From: Todiramphus chloris collaris
Lineage: Eukaryota > Chordata > Aves > Coraciiformes > Alcedinidae
NCBI GenBank assembly: GCA_025345505.1
Contig: JANVCC010000018.1
Coordinates: forward strand, 5,937,741-6,001,740
Direction: 5' to 3'
Length of the DNA: 64,000 nucleotides
In this document: piece after piece, positions 1 to 10,602 of the stretch
How positions within the stretch are numbered: the stretch's first letter is position 1
Layout: each line of letters opens with the position of its first letter
Notes under the pieces: generated by a model
Told to the model about the DNA's origin: nothing
Seen by the model: only the letters and a program-made list of their open reading frames with translations
Database searches by the model: none
Program-made: the position numbers and the translations under genes

Positions 1-3000
1 TAAATACCTGGGAGCAGAAACACCACGGATAAGTGCCTCTCGAGGGGTTTTTATTTTCCTTGTAAATAAACTTTACTCCAGGGCTTTCTGTTTCCCTTCT
101 AAATAAGATGTGGTTTTACTTTTCAGCCAATTTACCAAAATAAGAATATTACAGGTGATCTGCTGTGAAGTGTAATCTAGTTTTCTGGTAATAAGAAATA
201 ATTTTAGGCCAACCATTAAACGTCCTTCCATACAGACCTTGAGTCCTTTATTGCTTAAAACAAGTGGCCTGAGGAATACTGATCTGGGAATGAGCAGCTG
301 TGGAAAGCTTTATAAGCAAGCTCCTCCAAACCTCCTCCTCTTCAGCTGAGCTGCTTCCTTCAAATATAATCACGTTCCCATGGCTTTTTGCAGTTAGGCA
401 TTGGGAGCTTGGCTAGGAGTGACTAGGTTTCTTACTAAACGAATTTACTTCTCAGAAGGCACTTACTATTAGGCAATGCAGAGCATTTAATGCTCCTATT
501 TCTCCTTTATCCTCTGTGCCAGCATTCTGTGTTCATCTGAATAAACACACCCTGCTGCTCTATCTGTTAATCAGTTCCCTTACTTCCTCAGAAGCAAGAT
601 CTCCTGAGATGTCCCCATGGCAGGGAAGTGCAAATGTATGTTGTAGTGTGGCAGATGAGAGAACCAAGGCATAAGGGAAAGGCTAAAGCAGGTGAGGATG
701 GTCCCCATCTTTTACTTTTGGAGTAAAAGATGTCTCCAGATGTTCCCATGTCACCCCTGCTGAGCAGCGCTGTAATTTAGCTTCTCCTCCATACTCTCAC
801 ACTAAAAAACCCAGACATATTTTATGGTCACATAAAATATGGGCTTGACCAACCCTATCTGGGTGACGTGGGACAGAGAAAAACTCAGCCATGAATGCAG
901 AAGGCACAGACCTACCAAAAATCTTCAAGCTCACAAAACTGTTAGGTTGCATGCTCAGACAAACTGCACCTGCACAATTGCTGCAAAGGGGTAAAGGGAT
1001 GTAGGTGTTAGAGGCCATCACAAAGATGCCAACACAGACAAGACCATGCTAATGCAGCTCTGCTCTTCAGGACCCAAACTAACATCTTTGCATGATCCTG
1101 CTTTGACAACACAGGCTTTCTAGTGAGAACACAAGTCATTTATCTGCAGAAATCCCTTAATATTCAAGGATTTACTTTTCTGGGTGAAAGATGAACAGAT
1201 TTTGGCCCTGGAAGCTGCTCTTCCTGATCTACAAGCAAGAAGAGAGATGGTTCAGCCACCATAAAGCTCCTTCTCACACACCTCCTTTCCCAAGGCAGGA
1301 CAGTTTGCACTGCAGGGGTCTCTTTTACCAAAACCACTAAGGCTCCAGGTGTTCTTCTTCTGTGTCCCACATCCATCCATCCTTACTGGGACAAGGGCAT
1401 TGTTCTTTATTACTTCCCAGCCAGGAGTACCCTCTGCAGGACACCATAAGGAAAGTACAGAAGAGCCAGTACCAGATGGAATTGTTAATTAACAGCACTA
1501 GTGCCCCAAATTACCTTCTACTATTAAAGGACGGGTGGGAATTTTTTACATTTTCCATCTTCAAAATATCTCTAAAGATGCTTCACAAATACAGCACGAG
1601 TTTCTCCTTCCCGCAACATGTCACATGTCACGTGACTTGTGCTAAATCTGGGCTCCCCTGTTAAAGCGAGGAAGGGGAGGGAAGAGAATTGCTTGAAAAG
1701 CAAATAATGTCTGGTTTTCAACACAATGTTATTTTGTTGTTTTGATCTCTTTATATTCCTGATCTAAAAGTTAACAGGAAACCAACCACATCAAAACTGA
1801 AATGCCAGTCTGAATGTCGAAATTCTTTGTGCATTTGGAAATCTGCCACTGAATCTGACATTACAGTGTTAGAATAACAGAAATGTATAGTTTGGGGTCA
1901 CTGCCTTAATGTCTCAGACATGCTCTCCCAAGCGGTCTGCATTTCATTTCAAACAAAAACAAGTGACTAAAGCAATGGATTCTGGCAGCCAACCACATAA
2001 GGCTGCATTAGTAGTGGTGGTCTCAGCATAATCAACTTTTTCTTTTCCCTTTCTTAACATAGAAACAACATCTGAACTGGACATTTACAGGGGAGAGATA
2101 TTCTAAAGGAATTAACTGTTACTTGCAGGTAGTGTTCCCAGGGAATAATATTAATAACTGCCCCTTACACTCCCTCCAGACCACTCTCCAGAGAAGCAAC
2201 AAATTGAGTCATGGGTTTCATTAGACACAATGATTTTACATACTTAATTTTGAAGGGTTTGGTTTGGCTGACTTTTTAAGTTACTGACAATCAGAGTACA
2301 CACACAATTGATTCTGCTTATAGCAGCCATATAGCTGAGTTTCAAAACCACAAAAAATACATGCAATTTCCTTGTCTACAGCTTTCCAATTTTCCTACAT
2401 CCGTGAATTTCCTACCAGTGAGCTGCAGGCAACTTGCCATGCAGCCTGTGGAGTTTCTGGCTTACCCCCTCAAGGACTGAGAAGACAAGATTCATCTCTG
2501 GCATCTGGACTCATCCTGCCCTGGCCAAGCACAACACATTGAGTTATCAAAGCATCAAAGAGGCATTGTGGATCTCCTTACAGAGAGACTCAGGAACGTG
2601 CCCAAGGTTCCCCCAAGAAATCTGTGGCAGAACAGAGAATGTCAGGTACTTCCCTAGGACATCTGCATCCCCCAGAATGGATGAATAGGAATGTTCTGGT
2701 CTCACTCATGTGACAAACATGCTGTACAAGAGATCTGCTGCAAGACTACCTACAGGGAACACAGTTCTCACTCAGCTAAGGAGGTGATTACAAGCACGTA
2801 ATTGTTGGAGTCAAAGCTACTGTGTAGCAGCTCTGAGGACATAAGGAGCTAAGCCAAGCAGGTAAGGATGTCTTTTAAATCCCTCCTGCACATAAAACTA
2901 TGGCATGGAAAGCCAAAGGTTACATCTCCCCTGTTCTCAATTTCTTTCAAACACTCTTAAGTGGGCCACTGACCCAGAAGAGATGAGGGTATGCACATAG

Positions 3001-4702
3001 GTATCAATCCCACTGGTAAATTAAATGTTTCAACTATATTTTGCAGTACATGAATAAAAGAAAGAAGGGAAGGCTAGCCTCTGCCAAAGTCTTCATGTTT
3101 TCCCACCCTAAACTACACAACTGCCTCTTGTCTGTTGTATTACAAACTTTCATTATCCTATCTGGGAAAACCTTTCTCCGATAGGGACCACGTCCTCCCA
3201 TACTACAACTCAGTCACTCATTGTGCAGTGGAAGTGTTAAGAGAGCAACTGCAAAACTGTCAGCTTAAGGGTTACACTACCAACCCTGTGCAATACCTTG
3301 AGAATATACCGTGACATTTGGAAGCCAAAGCGCTTGTATCAACTTTAAAAAACTCTCTGTAAATTCCTCTTAAAAACACTGGATGCAAGAGCGAGAAGTG
3401 ATGTGGGAAACCCTGGCCTTTAGACAAATTATAGAAGAAATTATTCACTATCCCTGTAGGTTCATTAATCTAGTTCTGCTATAAATTTCTATTATGAGTT
3501 ATTACTGATTCATAGCTGTAAACACACTGGATGCTCCTCATCTCTCTTATGAGGAAAGGCTGAGGGAGTTGGGACTTTTTAGCCTGGTGAAGAGAAGACT
3601 GAGGGGGGATCTTATCAATGCTTATAAATACTTAAAGGGTGGGGGTCAGGAGGATGGGGCCAGTCTTTTTTCAGTGGTGCCCAGTGACAGGACAAGAGGT
3701 AACAGGCACAAACTTGAACATAGAAAGTTATATCTAAACTTGAGGAGGAACTTCTTTTCTTTGAGGTTGACAGAGCCCTGGAACAGACTTCCCAGAGAGA
3801 TCACGGAGTCTCCATCTCTGGAGTCACTCAAAACCCACCTGGACACGTTCCTGTGTGACCTTCTCTAGGTGAACCTGCCTTGGCAGGGGGGTTGGACTGT
3901 ATGATCTTCAGAGGTCCCTTAAAGCCCCTACCATTCTGTGATTTTGTGATTCTGTGATCTTTACCCAAATATTTTCAGAGTCCTAAATCTTGTGCTTGGA
4001 AAGACTTCTGCTTACTTCAACAGCCAGAAACACAGCCCATTTACCTCAACAATGTCAGCCATTTTCTAATTTTGGTTGTTTCTACTGACAGTTGAGTAAC
4101 ACTGTCACCTTTCAAATAGCCCTTTGATTTGCTGACATCATATATACTCTTGGGAGGATACATATAGTCAACATCCCCTGCACAAATGGACAGAACTGGT
4201 TAACTACTGATGCTTAGGACATTAAATGCTTACGTGATCACTTACAGTGACCTAAGAGCCAAATGACTCAGAAGAAGTAAAGCCAAGGATTCTCCCAGGT
4301 TTCAAGTTTCCAAAGCAAAAGCCACTTGAAATAGGATTAGCTCTGAAGTAAAAAGAACGTCACATCAACTTCTGAATGTGTTGAAACAGCCAACTATTGG
4401 GAAGCAAAACTATAAAAAAGATAAATCTTTGAACACAGTCAAACATAATGGTGTCTTGCAGTGTAATTCTGTTACAACCACATTCCTGAACTAGAGTTAG
4501 AGCAAAATTAAGAAATTCATCAGCAAAATCTAATTCAGTCCTGCCTAAACTACAAAGATGAATGATCCACTAAGCTGTGCGCGATGCCCGGGCTGGGTAG
4601 CACTGCTTAACACAAGTCTATGCAGCACCAGCACAGAAACCTGCTGCCAGGCCAAGAAAAGATGAAGTCCAAAGTGAACAGATCCCATTTAACATGCAAT
4701 AC
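1..4702 (-). other. EVA1C: EVA1C intron 2, partial
   Basis: This is the sequence downstream of the exon 2 donor on the minus strand. Apart from one CR1 3' end at 3530-3959, I see no coding exon, RNA gene or strong repeat. Positions 1-3529 and 3960-4702 look like ordinary, moderately AT-rich intron. Exon 3, which should continue the first lectin domain, must lie left of position 1. Confidence 0.7.
3530..3959 (+). mobile_element. CR1 LINE, 3' end
   Basis: This is a typical CR1 3' part in sense orientation. It translates into the C-terminal CR1 ORF2 pattern ([14 protein letters not shown], then R-R-L-R-G-D-L-I-N) and then runs into the 3' untranslated part with GGGGGGTTGGACTGTATGAT. It ends in the short tail repeat ATTCTGTGAT/ATTTTGTGAT at about 3932-3959. 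It is 5' truncated, as most CR1 copies are. It lies antisense to EVA1C in intron 2. Confidence 0.93.
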
Positions 4703-4917
4703 CTGAAGGGAAGTGCCAACTGAACAGGCAACATCTTCTTTAATTAAAGTTGCATAGGAGTGGGGATAGCGAGAAGGACACATCTGGTGACTTGGTACAA
4801 TTCGGCCATAAAAAGAAGACTGGATGCTGATGGTGGTTCTGTGAGGGCATCTCAAGGAGACATATTCTCCATCGCAGGCATGGTCAGTGTAATTCTTTAG
4901 TACTTGTGATATGTAAC
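4703..4917 (-). CDS. EVA1C: EVA1C exon 2, start of the first SUEL-type lectin domain
   Basis: This 215-bp internal exon encodes 71 full codons plus two bases of a split Gly codon. The upstream acceptor is TTGCAG|GTTACA, and the downstream donor is CTTCAG|GTATTG (phase 0). A good branch-point candidate, CACTAAT, lies about 28 bases before the acceptor (branch A near 4945). The peptide begins G-Y-I-S-Q-V-L-K and has an N-glycosylation sequon (N-Y-T). It continues with the lectin core A-C-D-G-E-Y, L-R-C-P, T-I-S-I-Q-S-S-F-Y-G-R, then Q-M-C-P and D-V-A-C. This cysteine spacing and the I-x-I-x-S/A-x-Y/F-G-R core are hallmarks of the SUEL/D-galactoside/L-rhamnose-binding lectin fold (PF02140). EVA1C is a type I membrane protein whose ectodomain carries two such domains; the family is described as a heparin- and Slit-binding Robo co-receptor (C. 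elegans eva-1). The order G-Y-(x)3-L-x-N-x-T-x-x-A-C-D-G agrees with mammalian EVA1C as I recall it. No break is seen. Confidence 0.87.
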
Positions 4918-5267
4918 CTGCAACAATCATGACAAAACCCATCATTAGTGAAAGGCAGTTAATACTTAGGTGATTTACAGTAGTGCAGTCTAACAAACAC
5001 ACAGCTAACATGCAATGAGGGACTCGGATTTTATTACTCATCTCACACATGTGCTAAGGAGAGAGACAGTGACATGGTGGGAGGGGAGACTTGGTGATTT
5101 GGCCTTCTGCCACGTTATATATCCTTAGTGGAAGCAATATTCAGATTCTCCAAACTCTAAGTCCAATCAAATCACTTATTTACTTGGGCATATCTGTGAC
5201 GTTTACAGGAAATGCAGCTGAGCCAAACTCATCATTTAGACCATATCCAGATACCACATGCAATTTT

Positions 5268-5742
5268 TGGGCCCCCAGTACAAGACAGAGTTCAATAAAC
5301 TGGAGTGAATTCAACACAGGGCCACCAAGGTGATTGGGAGCTGAAGCACTTGCTCTGTAAGGCTTGTTCAGACTGAAAAAGGAACAATTTTGGAGGAAAC
5401 TAATAGCAACCTGTCAGTATCCTACAGGGAGGCCATCAAGGAGATGGCCAGGCTCTTCATAAAGATGAAGGGTATGAGAGATGAAAAACGAGAGGTAAGA
5501 GGCACAAGATGAAACAAGGTGGTTTCAGACTGGATATATTTAGCAACTTTTTCACTTCTAGGGCAGTCATGTAGTGAAGCAGGTTGCCCAGAGAGGTTGT
5601 GCGGTCTACATCCTTGGAGATTTTCAAGACCATACTGGATAAAGCCTTGAGCAACCTGGTCCAACTTTGTAGTTGACCCTGTTTTGGACAGGACTCGAGA
5701 ACTGAAGTCCCTCCCGACCTCACTTTTCCTCTGAACTTATGA
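5268..5742 (+). mobile_element. CR1 LINE, old and diverged 3' part
   Basis: Recognisable CR1 blocks occur in order. First come the ORF2 end (GGGCCCCCAGTACAAGACAG; GCCACCAAGGTGATTGGGAG) and AGAGGTAAGAGGCACAAG. These are followed by AGGTTGCCCAGAGAGGTTGTG, CCTTGGAGATTTTCAAGACC and GAGCAACCTGGTCC, then a final CCCTCCCGACCTC block. Small indels are spread throughout, so it belongs to an older subfamily than the copy at 3530. It starts about 350 bases inside intron 1 from exon 2. Confidence 0.85.
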
Positions 5743-6540
5743 CCACGGGCCAGAAAGGCGCAGACGCAGAGTCATTAAGGGGAAATTTGGGATTACAGTT
5801 GGTTGTATGAGGTCCTATTCCATCACAGCAAACCAGTCACATCTTTATCTCCCTTCACAATAGACCATTTTAACTTTTCTGGTTGCACGGTCTGCTTTAG
5901 GCCCTTGACACAAAAGCTTTGCTTTCTCACCAGTGCTGCAAAGTTTCAATCTTTTTAGAAGGAAAACAACATGCAAAACCAAATCTCCCCTTGTTTGTTA
6001 GAGGATGATGTTATCCACAATAATAAAGCTGTTAACAAGAATAAAGCATGGGGACAAAGCCTTGATAAAGTTACAAAGGGCTGATTGCAGCCAGGCTGCC
6101 ATGGCAACTGCCAAACTGGCTTTGCCACACTCATTCATGAAGGGAAGCCACTGCTGTGCTGGTATAGAAGTATCCACGCAGGGAACTCCACAGCATGGCT
6201 CATGATGGTGTCAGCCATGGTCCCACTCAACCCTCCAGAATCCCTCCCTGTAATGAGTTTGGGAGTCCCCTTCCCACTATGGGCCACCAACACAAGTCTA
6301 CCTGCAGCAGTCTCACAATGCCCTGTCCCCATCTTCCTCCACCTCACCAGGTGAGGACAGGGCATTGTGTGACTGCTGTTGGTAAAATCTTTTCTTAAGA
6401 GGCAAAGTAAAGAGAAAATACAAAAGCATTCAGAGAAACAAGTAAGCCCTGGACAAATTCCTAAAAGTGAACCCAAGGTATATCTTAGACTTTTTTTATT
6501 TTAATGGTTAAAATGTGACTATTCTCTTGGTGGCCCATAA
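5743..6540. other. Intronic stretch, no feature seen
   Basis: No repeat, exon or motif that I recognise. Several open frames cross 6000-6480 on both strands, but they overlap each other and carry no domain. Confidence 0.5.
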
Positions 6541-7025
6541 TCCCAGAATAAGGCTGCTACCTCTGCAAGTCATCTAGTCCATCCTTCTTCTCAAAGCAGG
6601 GACAACTTAGACCAGGTGTCTTGTCCACTGCCTTGTCCAGATCTGAATATCTCCAAGGATGGGGCCTCCACAACCTCCTTGTGCAACCTGGGCCAAAGCT
6701 TAACAACTTTCTCAGTGAAAAAATCTTTCATTACATGCAATGTAATGTAAACCATACATGGCTTAGGAGTGAATTTTGTAGAGTAGGGCTAATGGTTGGA
6801 CTCGATGATCCCAATGGTCTTTTCCAACCTGAATGATTCTACGAATTGGAATTTCCCACATTATGACATTTTTTTGTTCCCTCTTATTCTTTCATTGTAC
6901 ATTTCAGAGAAAAGACTGGTTCCATTTCATCTATACCTTTAGGTTGTGTAAAACAGTAATTCGATCCCACTCATCTTCTACATCTTCTCCTAGATGAACA
7001 GACCAGCTCCCTCAGTCTCTTTTTA
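6541..7025 (-). mobile_element. CR1 LINE, old copy in two pieces
   Basis: The left part (about 6541-6745) is the reverse complement of a CR1 3' end: CATCTAGTCCATCCTTCTTC, ATCTCCAAGGATGGGGCCTCC and ACAACCTCCTTGTGCAACCT. The right part (about 6900-7025) resembles the more 5' CR1 block in the same orientation: GACTGGTTCCATTTCATC, then CTTCTCCTAGATGAACAGACCAGCTCCCTCAG. The two parts are in the order expected of one minus-orientation element. The middle is diverged and holds a short plus-orientation CR1 tail (6785-6846). Confidence 0.7.
6785..6846 (+). mobile_element. CR1 LINE, short 3' tail fragment
   Basis: The segment GGTTGGACTCGATGATCCC, then AATGGTCTTTTCCAACCTGA and ATGATTCTACGA, is the last roughly 60 bases of a CR1 in sense orientation. 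It lies inside the older minus-orientation copy, so it is probably a very short, later, 5'-truncated insertion. Confidence 0.75.
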
Positions 7026-7035
7026 TTTCCTGTAT

Positions 7036-7462
7036 AGAATCATAGAATTGTCAGGGTTGGTAGGGACCTTAAAGATCATCCAGTTCCAACCCCCTGCCAT
7101 GGGCAGGGACACCTCCCACTAGAGCAGGTTGCTCACAGCCCCATCCAGCCTGGGCTTCAAAACTTCCAGGGATGGGGCTTTCACCACCTCTCTGGGCAAC
7201 CTGTTCCAGTGTCTCACCAACCTGTTCCAGTATCTCACCAACTTGTGCCAGTGCCTCACCACCCTGTGCCAGTGTCTCACCACCCTGTGCCAGTGCCTCA
7301 CCACCCTGTGCCAGTGTCTCACCAACCTGTCCCAGTGTCTCACCAACCTGTCCCAGTGTCTCACCACCCTCATGGGGAAGAAATTCTTCCTAATGTCCAA
7401 CCTGAATTGACCTATCTCTAGTTTTAATCCATTCCCTGTTCCTGCCTTCTTGGCACCCAAAG
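7036..7462 (-). mobile_element. CR1 LINE 3' end with internal tandem expansion
   Basis: The reverse complement of a CR1 3' end begins with the tail (ATAGAATCATAGAATTGTCAG). The block AACCCCCTGCCATGGGCAGG, CTAGAGCAGGTTGCTCACAG and CCCATCCAGCCTGGGCTTCA follows. The stretch that is normally single-copy (GGTGAGACACTGGAACAGGTTG on the element's sense strand) is expanded into eight 21-bp units, listed separately. The element resumes with CATGGGGAAGAAATTCTTCC and ends near TTCTTGGCACCCAAAG. Its 3' end closely matches the copies at 26970-27427 and 51885-52050, so the three belong to one subfamily. Confidence 0.93.
7201..7368. repeat. 21-bp minisatellite inside a CR1 copy, 8 units
   Basis: Eight head-to-tail 21-bp units start at 7201, 7222, 7243, 7264, 7285, 7306, 7327 and 7348, with no spacer. 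Units differ at a few sites (CTGTTCC, CTGTGCC or CTGTCCC; CACCAAC or CACCACC). Units 3-4 and 5-6 alternate GTGCC/GTGTC, suggesting a 42-bp dimer was copied in a later step. Because 21 is a multiple of 3, all frames stay open and produce artefactual repetitive ORFs. Confidence 0.95.
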
Positions 7463-10443
7463 GGATTCTCTCTGGATTCTCGACATCTTTGCTATTCTGA
7501 GGGCTCAGTCTGGATTGCAGCTACCTTTCCCTACTGCAAAGGGCACTGCTTCCTCACATTCATCATCCTGGCTCCTGAGACATGATGATGCACACAGGGA
7601 AGAACAATTCATGTGGTTTGAGGGAATTCACATGGCTTGCTCGGACTCATTTCAACATCAACTCTAGCCATCTTTGCAGACACATCTGTAGGGTATAGTC
7701 ACTTCACTAAGTTGAACACTCCCAGGGCCTTTCCTCTGCCCCTAAGGCCACATCCCACAACTTCCTCTTACTCTTCAGAACAGTACAGCCTACATGCAGA
7801 GCTTTTACTGGGAAGAGTTCTCCTTCCATACCAACACTGAAACCTAGCTCATGAGGTGTGTGAAGGAATACTGGTCTGAACAAATTTCAGAGTGCCTGTA
7901 ACAACTACAGTCATTGTTCTTAGGGATAAGCAACACACAGCAATCCAGCATTCAAGCTGCCACTCCAAGAGCTGGATTCTATGATTTCTCTAAATTTCAG
8001 CCTGTAGTTCTTATTTCACAGTTCTGTTGCTGCAGTGCTTCAAGGTGTGTGCCAAATAGATATTTACTCAAATCAACATTAATTTCCAAGGCCTCAGGGC
8101 AGCTTTTCCTATAAGAAAAGAGGCTGAGACCCAGCCCCAGTAATTAAAGTGACAGGGCTGCATCAGATCAGGGAACAGCACTGCTTAATTTAGTGCCTTT
8201 ATCTCACTTGTTCAAAGAAGAGCTCTGGGGATAAAAAGAGATACTGGAGTGCATCTCCTTTCCCAGTCAGCAGAATACATGCTCTGCATGATGCTGTACA
8301 CCTAGTCCTGGCTAAGATCAGCTCTTCTCCCTCAGAAGTAAGGCAACCATACCAGATGAGCATCGGGAAAAACAAACTACGAACAAAACCAGAATACAAC
8401 ACAAAGCATTAAACCCCATTTCTGCACTGCTACTCCACTGCATTAGGACTTTTCCCTGAGGCTGACCTATTAGGGAGCCAGAGAAATACAAACAAAGTGC
8501 AGTCAAGACTCTACTGGCTCCTCTGAATATTCAATTACTCTGTCAGAAGAGCCATCCCAGAGCATGCCTTTCATATTACCAGTTCAGGATCAGGGAAGGT
8601 TTCAACCCCTGCAATTAGTGCAGATCACTTGTTGAAACAGCTCCTTCCTCTCATCTTCCATCAGCAATCTCAAAATAACTTGAGCTCATTCAAGCTCAAG
8701 ATATTGAGGGGATTGAATGCTTTGATGGTGACTGACGAGTAATAAACAAAGCACAATGTCTGGAACATCTGGCACTGACCACTGTCAGAGAGAAGATACT
8801 GCATTCGGCATGGGCGTGATCAGGGACAACATAATGTTCTTCAAAGAGCAAAAGGAAGTGGCTGTATAGAATTAATGCTCTTTTGCCCTCATCTTTAAGT
8901 GTGACGGATTTGCACATTCACTGGTAGTTCCTTTGAAAGTGTTGACATTTTGTTACCCACTGATTCATGATTCAGTAACCCAAAATCTGAATTGTTTTCA
9001 GTATCCTTTCTGAATTTTCAGTAACAAGTCTCCAGTGATCTTTTGTACCACTACATGTGGTACCAGGGAGGGACCTACTGGGATGCTCTTTACTGAATGA
9101 AGCACATGAACATGCAGCCAATGGCAGGTATTTGAGGACTCCAGTGGCACTTGTATACCAAGGTAGGAAGCACTTCACAAATATACAAGGAATAGCTTAT
9201 GGAGCTCTTTCACTCTTTCCTGGCAAGCATGAAAAAAATCTCTTTTGGATGGCTGCAAGAAAGGACTTTAATTTAGTAAAATAATGCAGCAGATCAGTGA
9301 TCAGATATTCATAGACCAGAGAATATGACAGTCAAGAAACTGAATGTTAAAGGTATTACTGAATTATGTTACCATTCCCCATCAAGTATATGTCTCTGCA
9401 TTATCATCTGGGATACAAGCTACAGTCTTACAAGTGTCCACTCCAAACAAAGAAAAGACAAGGTGTTTTTAAAGATGACCAAAGATATTTGCCACTCCTT
9501 TCTTCATCCTCAAATTCTGGGATGCACCATTGTTGGATCCAGGACCTAAAAGCAAGCAATCATTTGAGGAAAGCATGCCAACTGCACTGCTACAGTCAAA
9601 CATACTCGATTTTGTCTTAGTTCATCTTTGAGTGGAAGTGATATAAATTCTCATGATTTTATCAGGAATTTTTTTTTGTTGGTTCACTTACTGGACTGTC
9701 TAGGGAAAGCAGTGTTAGAGCAGGTGGTAATTTGTTCTTTTCTTTTCAAATTTATTTGAAAGCATGGCAAAAGCATAAAAGAAATCTAAAGCATTAAGCC
9801 TAACAAACCTTTTCCAAATGCTACTTGTTTTGAAAATCCAGGATAACAAAAACAATCTCAAAATCTTTTGGGGTTAGCACTTTTCCTTTTTTAAAGATTG
9901 TGTTGAGGACATGGAATCTTTGCTGTTGGGGCACCCATAGTTCCAAATTAAATCAACGTATAGGAATCAAGTGACCAATGTCACTATCAAAGCAGGGATT
10001 TACACACTGAAGGCAGAATAAACAACCAAAAGAAGTGTATCACAAAACCAATTGATCATTTTTTCCCTCTAACAAGAAGGATATGTTCCTTTCAAGCACC
10101 ATTTGTCATTTATTTTTCCAAAGTCCAGATTTGACTCCTATTAGCCATTGGCAAATACTCTTCACGACTCACCAAACACAACACTTAAAGCTGACTGCAA
10201 TTCTAGCCCACCCAGCAAGGTCAGTTCCCAGGAACCATTTTCATCATTGCTTCTGCAGTGAACTGTTGCTCAGTTCTCATGGAACAGTCAGTTCTAACCC
10301 TCAGCACATATGAGGAGTAGAGAAAAATAACAGTTTCATACAGAATATAATCATTTTACAGGTACTGTAAATCTAAACATCATCCTTCACTTACTCTCAT
10401 AGAGCTACAGCCCTGCCTTTTTGAAACCAAAGCAACTGATGCT
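7463..10443. other. Intronic stretch, no feature seen
   Basis: About 3 kb with no recognisable exon, transposon or RNA. Many 60-75 codon open frames occur on both strands; none has a domain or plausible splice context. Confidence 0.5.
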
Positions 10444-10602
10444 AGAATCATAGAACGGCAGGGGTTGGAAGGGACCTCTGGAGATCATTGAGTCCAACCC
10501 CCTGCCAGAGCAGGGTCACCCAGGGCAGCCCACACAGGAACAGATCCAGGTGGGTTTTGAAAGTCTCCAGAGAAGGCGACTCCACAACCAATCTGGGCAG
10601 AT
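10444..10602 (-). mobile_element. CR1 LINE, 3' end fragment
   Basis: Clean reverse-complement CR1 tail: GAATCATAGAACGGCAGGGG, TTGGAAGGGACCTCTGGAGA, CCAACCCCCTGCCAGAGCAGG, GGGTTTTGAAAGTCTCCAGAG and ACTCCACAACCAATCTGGGCAG. It is cut off after about 160 bases, which is typical of CR1 5' truncation. Little divergence from the usual bird CR1 3' end suggests it is comparatively young. Confidence 0.92.

Noticed and set aside
7201-7368. CRISPR-like repeat array
   Set aside because: The units are contiguous with no spacers, and the array lies inside a LINE in an animal genome.
7129-7460. Repetitive Cys/Ser/Pro-rich or His-Val-Pro-rich open frames on both strands
   Set aside because: They are translations of the CR1-internal 21-bp minisatellite, which is open in several frames because its period is a multiple of three.
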